Assembly (NCBI RefSeq): GCF_035582795.1
Contig: NC_134370.1
Span: 55,043,501-55,107,500 of the forward strand
Direction: 5' to 3'
Source: Mycteria americana
Lineage: Eukaryota; Chordata; Aves; Ciconiiformes; Ciconiidae
DNA: 64,000 nucleotides
The notes under the pieces were generated by a model. That model saw nothing but the letters and a program-made list of their open reading frames with translations. It made no database searches and was not told the DNA's origin. Positions within the stretch are counted from its first letter, which is position 1. Each line of letters starts with the position of its first letter. Of the stretch, positions 1 to 13,300 are shown one piece after another. The translations under genes were made by a program, and so were the position numbers.

Positions 1-96
1 CAAATTCTTCCTCTGATCAAACTGACTTTTTCCTGGATTGTCTTTGAAAGTCTCTCTCTGCCCAGCCATACTTTAAGATGGCTACAAAGGCAAGGG

Positions 97-101
<5 letters not shown>

Positions 102-128
<27 letters not shown>
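102..128. repeat. (A)27 homopolymer
   Basis: Uninterrupted run of A in MYZAP intron 10; no retroposed body recognised upstream of it. Similar shorter A-runs occur at about 9958-9975 and 14265-14284. Confidence 0.9.
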
Positions 129-132
<4 letters not shown>

Positions 133-2852
133 GCTAATCAAGTCTACCATTATTAATTTTCACTGATTTCACCACTGAGCTCTGGGTGACCCACTCTGGC
201 TATCTGTCTCTTCTCACTCTTTTTTTGAAGACTAGCTATGTACAAATAGTCTGAGAAAAGGGCTGGGTTTCTACACACCTGCCAAGTGCAGGTCCTGCAC
301 TTCCAACTGCCAGCACCTGATGTAAAATGTACTGCACTAAGCTAGTAACAAATAGATTTATTTAACAAACAAGTTCAACACAGGGATAAATCTGTCAGCC
401 TTAAATCATCTGCAGTCTCTCTCTAATGAGAACATGAGGCTTTAAGAATATGCAGGATAACTTTCTGCTCAGCTGGTGCTCTAATGGGCTGCAGTCTTGG
501 CTCTTACAGCAGAGAATCCCTACGAGACTGAAAAAATGGGTGTGTGTGGGATCTAACACACACAGAGATGTTGGTTGAAGGTCACAGACTCCAGCAAACT
601 TCCATTTTTTTTCTTCCATTTATTTTCTTCTGAAAGTTATTTTCCATGCGTATTTAATTTATGACTGGTCTGACTAGGTCAAGTTGAAAAAGGTTCTATT
701 AATGTCCAAGATGGAAGAATTTATTTTCAGAGAAAAAAAAAAAATAGAAGCGAATTATTTATTCGCTAAGGAGTATAAGCATACTGAACTATGATTGTCC
801 TTCTCTGCCTGGGCTCAATTCCACAGGTCACACATCCACTGCATTCAGTACCAACAAGATAGATCCTGTGAAAAGGAAGGCTTTAATACTCTTTTCCTCC
901 ATGGCGTCCTACATTTGGTGCTTCTCTGCCAGCATCCCCTTTCATGCATGCCTAGATTAGTACCGACCACAGCCTCCTAACACATTTTTAAATGCCATCA
1001 AAACAGCAGTGGAGGTGTTAGAGCTGCCTACTGCATCACAAAACTCCACTATAAAGCTTTTCTTTCACTTCCTCCTGACTGCTTGCTGTTCTTCTACAGA
1101 ATGCCCTGCATCTGTCACTTGCAAGTAATCCATCATCTTTCCCTAAAAAGGCCTGAAGAGCAATCTATTTTGTGATTTTTTCAGCCAGCAGATTCATGTC
1201 GGTACTTGGTCAATTTTGACAGTTCTCCGTATAAGTTTGAAGCAGCATATCTTGTTTGTTCAGCACCCCTTTGAAGTGATGTTCATTTCTGTAGCTGCAC
1301 TTTGTCTAAATTGGAGATGGTAACAGCATAAACCCGTTGTGGTTTACACGGAAAGAATAAACCCCACATTTATACTTCAGATCTGTGTCCAAATATACCA
1401 AGATTAATACTAAATAAAGCTCATCCTGTAGTCAAGCAAGCATAGGCTTAGCCATCATTCTCACCTAGTTCATACAGTAGCTTTGTTTCAGCTTCTAACA
1501 AAAGCACTGCTGATAATTTGGACTATTTACTTTCCACTTCTCTTCTGAGTTTCCCAGGTTAGCCTGTTCTCAGTCTATTCTCGTGCCACAGAGAAGCTAA
1601 GCGTTTCAGAAAGCAGGCTATCTAGCTGCTTTGATTATTCTTTCTTTCTGAATTGTATTATTTAAATGCAAGTTATCGATCATTATAATGCCCTCATAAA
1701 CCCTAAGATGGAATGTTATTTTACAGATACCAGCCATGAAAGTATTGCAAGATGAGTAACATGGCAGGTTTTCATGACGCTTTTCTAGGTATTCCTAGCC
1801 ATTACATTCTACATTCGGTTAAATTTAATGTAGAGAGGATGTGCATTCAAATATACCCTGATGAACACATTTTCTGGGACTTAAATAGTAGCGCAATTAC
1901 AAAATCTTCCCTATTTACTCTAGAAAGTATGTTTAGTGCTGCTGCTCCCTAGTTTTTAACTTCACTCCAGAACAGATGTTTCAGATAGCATTCCTTTTCA
2001 ACAGCCTACCTTTTAAGAAGTATTTTTGTTGCTGATTTCTCATCTTCTGTGGCATAGTTAGTAAGTGTTGCTTAAAGTGAGCCTAAAAATACTTTTCTAA
2101 TATTTATGTAGAAAAGAACACAAAATCATGAAAAATACCATATGTGTAGATAGCTCAGGGCATACACATCTGCAATGCTTTTTAGCTTCCCCCATGGTGG
2201 ACAGCTACTCTTCTCTGTACTATTAAAGCTAGTATTTTTAGGCCTTTAATTAAAAGAGTCCAGTTTAAAATAGCGCATGCCAACTATATTGTAGATATTT
2301 CCTCAAACGCAGTACAAACACAAACCATGAATAGCATAAAATTAAAAAAACATTAAGTTTGTTGCCATCTGACCTGATCAAACCTCTGTTACAGGAGTCT
2401 TTAGTTAGCTCACTAGTGAAAATACAGATGTAGCTACAGGTGTTCATGCAGTTCTCAAGGAAACTCAATTAAAAGAAAAACTAAAACACATGAGGACTAA
2501 AGGAGAGCGCAAAAATATATTCCCTGTGGCTACATGGCAGTCAAGGATTTGTACTGAGATTTAATTGATTTTGAAAAGCAGGTAGTCAGACATCAATTAA
2601 AAGTAGACATATTTGACAGCTAATTAGTGAGTTGGTCATCTAACATTCTACTTGTTAAATAGGATAACCAGAAGATCTAGAGGGGCTTTCTGTATATATG
2701 AAGGCACCAGCAGAGATACATTACAAGCAATCAGCAAGCTAAACTTACCCATTAAACCTAATATTTATGAAATAAATAATTGGCCCAAGCTTTATACACA
2801 TTTTTGCAAAAACACCCCATGGAAATGAAAGTATTTGTTATACCAATGCAGC

Positions 2853-2866
2853 CCACTAGAGGTCAA
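2853..2866 (+). promoter_or_regulatory. Weak CTCF-like motif
   Basis: CCACTAGAGGTCAA, 12 of 14 positions of the core, in MYZAP intron 10. Confidence 0.2.
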
Positions 2867-3379
2867 ATTACACTGAGCAATTTAAAATGTATTTAGTAAT
2901 AAAGGGCAAATTTTAGGCCACCATCCTCATATATTACTAGAATCATCTGGGTTGCCACATGTATCACAAAGTGCCAAGTCCTTTAGAACTTTTGGTTGGA
3001 ACAAAAAAGGATCATAATATGGTGGTTGGTTTACAGAGATACAAACCAGATTAAATAATTTTTCCCATAATCCATTAATTAGATGGATTGGATTATTAGA
3101 TCAGAGAAGTTTTCCTTAATAGAATACCACGGTATAAAGATTGTTAGCTCAGTTTTAGACCACGTGCTACGATGCTTGAAAATAGTGAAAATGGCAAGCT
3201 GAACTAGAAAAACAAAACCTCAGGACTTTATACCAGTCTTCTATACTGATGATTTGACAGAAGAACTTTAATGCAAAGAGATAGATACTTTTGCATCCCT
3301 CTGTGTAAAAGACACTTAGTATCACATATCTGATCAGACAGCAGGGCTACATCAGAGTCTTATAAAACAAAGCAGATAT

Positions 3380-3445
3380 AGGTAAATATATATATAAAAA
3401 TATAAGAGATACATATATATATATATATATATGTATGTATAAAAA
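3380..3445. repeat. AT-rich microsatellite (TA)n
   Basis: TATATA/ATATAT runs with GTATGTAT at the right end, in MYZAP intron 10. Confidence 0.88.
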
Positions 3446-4291
3446 TACCACCTTGATAAAAATGGAAAAAATCCATGTCTAATCAGAAATCCTATAATAG
3501 TGCATTGTGAATGCAGAAAGAATGCCTTAGGTTAGAATGGTTTCCAAATATTTGATTTTGTGAATGTGTGATGTCCAAATACAAATAAAAGATCTTTCAT
3601 GAATCCCTATCCTCTGTGCAATAGCAAGGCTCAGTGTAATAATGCTGTCAGTCTGCTTTGTAAAGCTGCAATTTAAACTTAATTTACCTATTTCCCATGT
3701 CATTCTTTCATCCACTTGGAGAAACAGAAATGTTTGCAATCACAGCCTTCTGACTGCTGAACAGTTTCTTGGCATGTAGGTAGCCTGTAACTTGAACCAG
3801 CTTTCCAGCAGAAAGCCACTTCAAATTTTACAGGAAATTGTATCAGCTAAGATGATGTCCCAGACCAGGGTAAAAGAGATGAGTGGTGAAAAACTGTGTT
3901 TGCCCCCCTATTTCTGTGAGGAATGATATAAAAAAACCCAAAGGGCAGTTTTTGCCTTCCACTTCTGAACAGGAAGGAGACCCTCAATGACTAGTCTGCA
4001 TTGTTTCTGCAGTTACCCTCTGAATGCTTCAAATTAAGTTACAAGTTGTATGTTGTGTTCCCTGGACTACCATGAAGTGTCCCAGAATTAGCGTCAGCCT
4101 AAAGATCACAGATATAACCCACAGCCACTGGATTAAACTGCTTTCACCTAGTCTTTCTGCTTCACTAGCTCCAGATGCTTAACTCATCTTCCACCGTGTT
4201 TGTCTCTTCCACAGAACAGAGCTCTCTTTGGATTATGTACTAAAAGAATCAGTGTTCCCAAAAGATTCATAATAGTTTTACTAGATCTCAC

Positions 4292-4397
4292 CTCTTCAAC
4301 CATGTGCTTGACTTTCTTCTGTTGGCAGTGGACCATATCATCCAGATGTTTGATTCGCTCTCTTAGGCTAGCTGCTACCTCCTCCAAATGCTGTGAC
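4292..4397 (-). CDS. MYZAP: MYZAP coding exon 10 (residues 345-380)
   Basis: The acceptor ATGTCCTAG|G supplies the last base of the split Arg codon, then SQHLEEVAASLRERIKHLDD and MVHCQQKKVKHMVEE follow to donor GAG|GTGAGA. This is one of the most conserved MYZAP blocks. The following human segment, which leads to the C-terminus, is not found in the remaining 4.29 kb, so the next exon is beyond the left edge. Confidence 0.95.
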
Positions 4398-7300
4398 CTA
4401 GGACATGGAAGAATTAAGCATGTAAGTGGGGAGCTATGCAGTATAAGCAAGACAAGAACAACCCCCATAATCCCACCATACATCAGGAAGACTAGGTCAA
4501 GAGGTAGGCAAGTCAAATTCCACTGACAGCTGTCAATTTGTCCAAAGTACATTTTAATAGTAGTCTTTTAGTCAGAGTGGCTGTTTCCACCCAAGTTAAC
4601 ACCTTTGTCTTGCATACTGACGTGCTTACTCAGAGCCTGAAGTGCTGACAATTAAACAATGTGACAAAGCTCATCTCCTTAAGATGTCTGGTTTTCCTCG
4701 AAGTGAAAAGCATTTAGACAACTAGCTCTTTATCATCAGAAACACACATTTATCCTGACTTATTACCACCTGCAAACTTTTTGGAAATACATACTAAGTA
4801 AAAGCCAGGAAGCACATCTGCTGGCATCCTTTAAAAGCTCTCCTACTACAGGGAAGCCTTGAGTCAGGGATTTGGCATAGTTGCCAACAGTAGCAGAATG
4901 CTAACTGGAGTAGTATTAACTCATCAACAGTCAGCAGGAATTGTTGTGGATGTTTTAAGTCTGTATGTATGATTCTTTAGAAATATTCTGCGTTTCTTCA
5001 AATCTGTCTAACACAGAAATTGAACACCCACAGAACTCCTGCCTCAAGTTGGTTTAAAAGCTTGCCAGAAAAGTAGTTTTAGAATATGCAAAGAAACGGG
5101 AGGGAAGCTTTTTAATAAGATTTTGGCATGTTGGCCATGGGAGCCTCCATTTTTATCTGAATGTACAATTCTTGAAATTCTTCAAAGAAAGCAATCTCTT
5201 GCTTACAAAATAAACTTCTGTACTCCTAGATTCAGGACTGGACAGAATCCGAGAAGTGGAGGAGGGGATTCAAAAACAAAAAGGCTTTTTTCATCTTGGT
5301 CAGTGCACAGCAGAAGAAACTATTGAAGCTGCAAATAGAATAACCATTCTAAGGCAAAGCAGCAGATGGCAAACTGTATGACATGATTCCAATGAATGAC
5401 TGAATTGAATGCTGTTTCCTCCCAGAAAGAGTCTCTATTAACAGTGAAGTACTCTACAGAACTGTAACTGCAGCACTTTGACAAGGACTCAAAAAATCAA
5501 GGCATTGCTGCAGGTTTTCCAATCCTGCATATTAAGGTCTCACAAAACCGCAATTTACATTTTGATGGCAATTGTAACACATATTTGGTCTCTCATTGAA
5601 AGGTTCAGAATTTTAAGCACAGATAGCAACGGAGCAATGGAACAGAGGTCCTTCCTCAGGTGGAGCTCAAGTGTCTGATTGGGTACAGACAGGTAAAGAG
5701 AACTTAAGAACAGACTTCAACATCTGAACACAGATTCATTGCTTGCATTGCATAGATTGCAACTGTGTGCTTGCTTCCATTGCACAAATTCCTGTCTGAA
5801 CATTGCCTTTACCCTTTTTACTGCAGCATAACATTCATGCTGAGTGGACAGGGCAGGATTCACTGAAGCAATAAGAGTATCTGTTATCCAGAGGTAAAGG
5901 AAGAAAGCAATTATCTTTCATCTCCATATTCCATGTTGTATGTGACATCTGTTCACTTTAAATTATTATTTTAACAGCCTGCTGTGAAAAGACGTTATTA
6001 CCCCGAAACCAGATAAGATGGTCACAGATCAATACAACTAGGCAGTGTGATGCTCTCGGCAGGGACCTCTGTTTATGTTTATGCTTCCTACTGAACAGCG
6101 GGATGCCAAAACCTTAAAACTCAATGTCTGGCCACAGAATTTCTGCCACACAAATATAAGTAGTAATCAGGTACAATTATGGAGTCTCTGCTTATAATTC
6201 ATCTTTAGCCACTCAAGTAGTGTCATATAAACCTTTGAGTGGCAAATGCAATTTTCACTCCAATGGCAGTTACGCTATTTCAGTGTTGGATAGATTTCTC
6301 TTGAAGCTTTGCCTCTGGCTTTGCTTGAAGCTTTCATTTGCCTGGTCATTGTGCTCTGTCAGTCTCAAAGAAGTAGTAATGGATGCACATGCCACCTGTG
6401 GGCAGAAACAACACATCCAGGTGCCACCACACCACTAGATCTTTCTTCTAAGCCTCATGCTTTCAAGAGCAACCATTCACAGAGGTCTCACTGACAATAA
6501 CATCACCCTCACTTTCCCCAAATAACTTCATAGCTTATTTCTGCACTGTGATGCTACATGACAGATTTCTTCCACACCTTCATTTTGTTCATGTGCGTAT
6601 GTGAAACACATGTGTAGACCTGCCCCTCTAAGCCTCAAATATATTCCCCACTTTCCCCTCTTTTTTATAAGAGGGAAAAAAGACACCTCTGGCAGTGATA
6701 TGCAAACCTCTTGCTCTCTTCAAGAGTTCATCTTTTCAAAGGGGATGTCCTACAGCTTAATACAGGATACAGAATGTCTTTTATTTTAAACTTGTGTTGA
6801 GCAGTCTAAAAGGAGATAATGAAAGTATTCATAGTCAGGATCATACTGTGCTGAATTTGGGAATGCAGATTTAAGAAAAATCCAATCCATAAATATGTCA
6901 CAACTTGTTCCACCTAAATTGTACTCTGCACGTTTGCAAACAACTTTTCAAGAAAGATGCTGCGCTGGTTTTGACTGGGTTAGAATTAATTTTTTCTGTA
7001 GTAGCTAGTATGGGGCTATGTTTTGGATTTGTGCTGGAAACAGTGTTGATAATACAGGGATGTTTTCATTATTGCTGAGCAGTGCTTACACAGAGTCAAG
7101 GCCTTTTCTGCTTCTCACCCCACCCCAGCCAGCGAGTAGGCTGGGGGGGGCACAAGAAGCTGGGAGGGGACACAGCTGGGACAGCTGACCCCAGCTGACC
7201 AAAAAGACATTCCATACCATATGACACCATGCTCAGCAATTAAAAGCTGGAGGAAGAAGGAGGAAGGGAGGGACATTTGGAGTTACGGCATTTGTCTTCC

Positions 7301-10300
7301 CAAGTAACTGTTAACGTGTGATGGAGCCCTGCTTTCCTGGAGATGGCTGAACACCTGCCTGCCCATGGGAAGTAGTGAAGGAATTCCTTGTTTTCCTTTG
7401 CTTGCGTGCGCAGCTTTTGCTTTACCTATTAAACTGTCTTTATCTCAACCCACGCGTTTTCTCATTTTTACTCTTCCGATTCGCTCCCCCATCCCACTGT
7501 GAGTGGAGGGAGCAAGCGGCTGTGTGGTGCTTGGTTGCCGGCTGGGCTTAAACCACAGAAGATGCATGAAAGTGGCTTTTGTTGCAAAAATTAATCCTCT
7601 TGATATTTTATATGTAAATAAACTTACATTCAGATGGACAATCCCTACCAGACTGCAGTTTTAAATTAGAAAAAGTAAAATTCAGGTGTCTTCAAAAAAC
7701 AAACCAACCAACCCCTAAAGTTTCCTAACAACACTAGAAGTTCCACAGACAAGACATATCTCACCTTTCACTGTCAGAATTGTTTTCAGATTTTGCTCCA
7801 GATATTTGTATTTCATTTAGTTCAAGTTGTTTTTGCAGCTGGTGACGTTCCTAAACAAGAAATGTTATCCTTCAGTTCTCCGTATGTCAAAATGTAAAGA
7901 CTTCACAAAGCATATTTCATTGCAATTCAAAAGATCATTTGTGAAATTAAAATAGAAACTGATTAAACAAAATTCATGCATTTCCTATAGTCAAGGAGCA
8001 CAGAATGCATAATAATAAAATCAAATTCCCAGCTATGCATGGAAATAAGATCAGTGTTTTCAATTTCCTATTCAAAGATGTACAGTTGTACTTGAAATGG
8101 AATTTTTTGAATAAAAAGATGAGTCATCACAATCTTGAACTACATAAATGACAAATTTTCCATGTTATCCCTCCAAAAAGATCTCTCAATCCAAGGCTAA
8201 GATAATAGGTATTGCTCTATTTTCTTCCCCAAAATATTCCTGTTAATTTTTTAGGTGTCCACCAGCACAGTGCTTGTGAAGATCTATGAGGACTTGGGTC
8301 AACAGAAATTAACAGAGGAGTCTGCTATCCACTTTAATGGGAATTTAAGAGGCATTCAGTTTTACTCTGCAAGTATCAGCCAGATAAGAGCAAATTAAAT
8401 AACCAATGTGAAGGAACTCATCTGTACTTAAGAACTATATTGCAATCCTTTATTCACTGCATAATACTTATAAGTTGTAGGCTGAAGCCCAGATGAAGTT
8501 AATGGAGCTACTAAAGGGGCATATTACGCTGAATGATTTCTCACTGTAATCACTAATTCTACCAATAGATTTGCAAGCATTAGACAAAAGGGGCTCAATA
8601 CAAATGCATGTTAGACTAAGCAGTCAAGCCAACAAGACTGGCTTATAAAAAATCTATTTCTCAGTAACAAGTATTTACTATACTAAAGTTGGTGAAAAAA
8701 CATTTCACAAGAACAGAAGATCATATTCCCTCCACTTACTAGAATGCTCTCTGCTTCTGTATTTTAGATAGCAAGGCACAGATCTTTAAAGATAACAAGA
8801 TGCCTGCTATTGAATGAAATGAGAAATGCCAAAATACATCCAAGAGCATTCGAGTCTTTTGAAAGGGCTGCTCTTACACTGTTCAGAGTGACACTATTCA
8901 GCCTAAGGACTAAACAATAACATTCATTCTTAGTTAGGTGAATGATACCAGAAAACAAAGAGGAAATTTCACCGTAACTGTTTGAGACAGAAGATACAAA
9001 GCTTTTACAGATATCTGAAAAGGTTCAACAAATGAGATTCAGATGCAGTGTACTAAGTAAAGAGAGGTACTGTGATACTCTTAGACTTAACAATACATTA
9101 AAATAATAATCATCTGACTACTAGTCTGAGTTTTCCCCTGGAGTGAAGTCCATAAAAGAGAAGGAAAAGCAGGAAATAAAAAGAAGCAATGCAAAAACTG
9201 CTACAATTAGTTTTCCAGTAGTGCTGCCAGTGCCACAAGAGGTAAATGTCTCAAAGCATTTTTGGTTTCAAAGCTTTAAAAGTAAATTGTCAAAAACGTG
9301 TTCTCATTTACAGTTTGGTAGGGAATATTTAGCCAGGGAGAGGAATAACTAAAAGTTTTTTAATGCTAGCTGGAAAGGAAGAACCTAAGTTTGGATTAAA
9401 AGGCAGTAAAAATGATTTTTTTCTTCTCTCCTCAAAATATTCTGAGCCATAATCTAAAAAAGATAGATATCTGCATGGAAGATTAAGTGGCTGCTACATA
9501 CCCACAAAAAAACCTCAGAACATTTTAGTCTGAAGCTTTCAGTTTAGCATTTCATCCACATGTGGAGAAATTTGGAGATATAATTCCAATCAGGACTATA
9601 AATAGCTAAATAGTAAGGTCTATTCCTAACAAAACCACATTTTAATGGACCTACCAACAACATTTCTAAGAGATTTTGGATCATTTATGATTACTACTTC
9701 ATTAGGCTTAGGAGACCGTGCACACTGAAGGAAGACAGAATGGTCTTTTTAAACCATTCTTTAAAATAATGGTTAATTTAGTAAGTAAATTTTGACACCT
9801 TAGGCAGCCCTGACTAAAGACCACTAGAAAGATAGAAGAACCACTTAATCACAGTGTCTCTATGGTAGTCCAGGTCCATTTACTTATATGGACACAATAA
9901 CTAAGTAAGGTGCAAACAGCAATGGTATGTCACTGGGCAGGGTACTGAGCAGCAAATAAAAAAAAAAAAAAAAAAGAATCAAATTTCCTCCATGCACTTC
10001 TGCATTTCCTTTAAAGGCGGCAATCAACTAACTCTCATACCTCTTCCATGCGTTCAATCAGCCGGTCGAGCTCACCAATTCTCTGATCTTTTTCCTGTAT
10101 GCTTGTTTCTGTAATCTGCATCTTCTTATTTGCCTCTTCAATAGCCTTCAGAAGCCGATTCGTTTCCTCCTTCAAACAAGAACATTTACAGTCACATTAA
10201 CATAAAATATATTAATGAGGATTTTTTTTTTTTTTTTTTTTTTTTTAGGCCATAGAGCCAGGCTAATAGCTTTTAAGCAGAGCTCAAAGGTTTTCACTAC

Positions 10301-13300
10301 ACCTGCCCAGAAGTCTGGAAGAGTTGTGACCCTAAATGTGAATTGTATAGAACAAAAGATTTGGGGCACTTTGAAGTGCATAGGTATTTGTAAAGCTTCA
10401 TTATGAAAATCTGAGAAAAACTTTTACCCATTTCTTAGATATTTGTTTTCCCTTCTGAGGATGCCATGAAGTAAAAGCATAAGAAAAACATGCTGTTGCA
10501 GAAGATAGCATTTTAAACACCAAAGTTTGCTACGTTCAGCTTTGTACTTTCCTCACATATAAACCAATATGAATAGAAAGAGACTGGGGAATTCTACCTT
10601 CAGTCATTATCTATCTTTATCAGTTAGAAAAATGCAATGACAAACTGCTCACAGAAAGGTTTTACTTGGGGTGGAGGGAATCCAGGGGACAGGAAGAGTT
10701 CTTGCTCCAGTAGTGTCCAGTGAAGTTGTTCCCCCTCCCCTTCTTAAACTATCACTAAAATCGGACGTTTTATTTTCCTTTTTTTTTAGAGAATCAGAAG
10801 TTAAAAAAACCAACTTACTCCATTTCAAATTTTGAAATCTACATTATCAGTACAGTTACTGTGTTTTGAACACATTCTTTTCTCAGCCCTACAACCCCAA
10901 AAGCTTGGAAAGCTTAGTAACTGTGATATGACTAGTCACAGAGACAGGAGTGAAGGAGCACATGTAAACTGTGGAGTATTCAGTGACTGAGAAATGACAC
11001 CCAAGCTAAGCACCACTCTTACAGACTGGTTATACATACTAGGAGGATTTCTTTCTCAGCTTTATGTTTCTGCTCCTCTTCTCGCATTTTTTCCTCATAT
11101 TGACTATACAGTTTTCTTGTCATCTCTCTCATGACTTCAGCATTGGCTTCTTGCGATGATTCCACCTATAAGAGGGGAAAGGCTGAAAGTCACAGTTGAC
11201 CCATCAGTCAGTATAGTACTGCTGGCAGCAGGAGAAATGGAGTTCACATGATGTGAGAATAACACTTTGAACTTCAGCTCCACCTTGTTTGACGCTGCTG
11301 AAGCAGATTTTCATTTGCATCAAGACCATTTACAACACTCTGCCAGTATGCAAGTCATTCAAATTTGTAGAAGTTACCGTTTCATCACGTTTCATGTTGT
11401 CTGAATTTAACTAGTCATTGCTTATGCAAGACCAGGCTATGCCTCTTTACTGAGCCCTTCCATAACAGCCTCCAAGTCACTTGGTTTGCTTCCCCATTGT
11501 TTCCCCATTGTCTCCCCCCATTTTACAGAAGCATAGATTAGAGATGGTCTAGACAACTCCTGCTTCTAAATGACCATGAACGCTCAAAGCAATAATTACT
11601 TCAAGCTGGACCTAAGTATGTGTTGTTAACTAGAAGACACAGCTGTACCCTCTCTCTCTCACTTTTTCACATACTGCTCTTTGTGTAGGCACAAGAACTG
11701 GGGTGACCATGGAGCAAAGCAGATCAGGAAACAATCAGACTTAAAATTAATATACTCACGGGTGTGGAAGGGTTAATTTTTAACCACAGGACCAGAAACT
11801 TTACTACTGCTACAGGGAAGAGGGCAGGAATGGTTATTCAGGGACAGGATTTCCCCCTTATGTCGGCTCAAAACACTGACTGAACCACACCCTCAGTGAT
11901 TAAACACCAGATAGGATATTCACAGCTTAACCCCCCCCTACGCCATAAACCTCAATAACAGCAAAGTAAAATAGCTAGTCCAGGACTTAGTTCACTTACT
12001 AGAGATGCTATAAATCAGACAAGGTTATAGTGAAATGCTGTGGGTGCTCCAAAAATGCCAGGAAGAGGACGAATATACTGTCATCTGGGAGAAGAATAAA
12101 GTGTTCCCTGCTGATCACTACAGTTTACACAGCTACAAAATACCTGGTTCTGATGATTAAGGTTTTGGGGTTTGGGTTTTTTTTCTTTTTCATTTCAAGC
12201 ATTGAAAGATTTATTAAACCCTTGTGTTTATCTTGCATGGTGGGAATAAGCTGTTTTACTACCCTGTAGGATAACAACAGTGTATTTCATCCTTTGAAAA
12301 GGGACTGAGCTCTGAAGGACTCCAGTTGTACTGCAGTTGGCCCATTTGGCATCTCACCTCGACCAACACTGGGGCAGGGGTAGTAACCTGCACTTTGTGA
12401 GAGGGACTGGAGTTAAATTAAGTTTCAGTACAACACAAAACCTTCCACATTTCAGGAAGCCTGAAAGAATCATATCATTCAGAAAAAGCCAACAATCAAA
12501 ACCCAGAGTCCTTAAGGTACACTGAACTGGAATATAATCTCTGGCACTGTCTCTCCATCATTCCTTTGCTTATAGCTTGAGCAATGAGGAGAGAAAAACA
12601 AGCATAAAAAGGCAGACCCGTCAGGGCATCTGTTATAGTACTCTTAAGCAACGTCTCCATCCTCAATTATTGTCATGATTGTATGAATAAACCGAACCTA
12701 CTTGATAAGCTACATGGGTGTGTTCTCCTACCCAGAAAATAATCATGGCATACAGTAGTTACTGCTTTTCAACTGCTAACCTCCCAGATTCCACACCATC
12801 CTCTTACATTCACCCTTGGAATTAAATCCCAGATGTCCTGGCATCTTTGATACACAATTTTATGTTTAACTTTCAAAGACAGCAATGAGGTATTTTATCC
12901 ACTAACTTTGTAATAGAACTGCAACTTCGAGGGCCAAATTTAAACTTTTTCCTCGTTAAGGCAGGGCATATATTCTGCAGACCTTGACATGCTTGAAGAT
13001 AAGCAAATCCTTAAGCATTCAGCTGAACTGGGACTTAACCTGTGGTTCTCTGCCCTTAGAAGCAAACATACCTTTCCCTGACTTGTTGGTGCATGTCCTT
13101 AAGATTATAGTAAAGTCCAAATTTCTGTTTTGAAATCTTAATTGCATCAACTTTGCTCTCTTCTTTTAATTGGTTTTTCCCTCTTTTTATTTCCTGCTGA
13201 CAATAGCAGGTAAAAATGCCACTACTTTTATAGCCTGGAAAGCTTCACTGTGAGAGGAAACTAGAACATGAATTGTAAGTTGAAATACACTTATGTTAAT

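Larger units (their letters stand above)
1..4291 (-). other. MYZAP: MYZAP intron 10 (partial)
   Basis: AT-rich intronic DNA with an A-run, a TA microsatellite and a weak CTCF-like motif. I looked for the next MYZAP exon (the segment after HMVEE) and did not find it here. ORFs of 60-70 codons show no recognisable domain. Confidence 0.8.
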
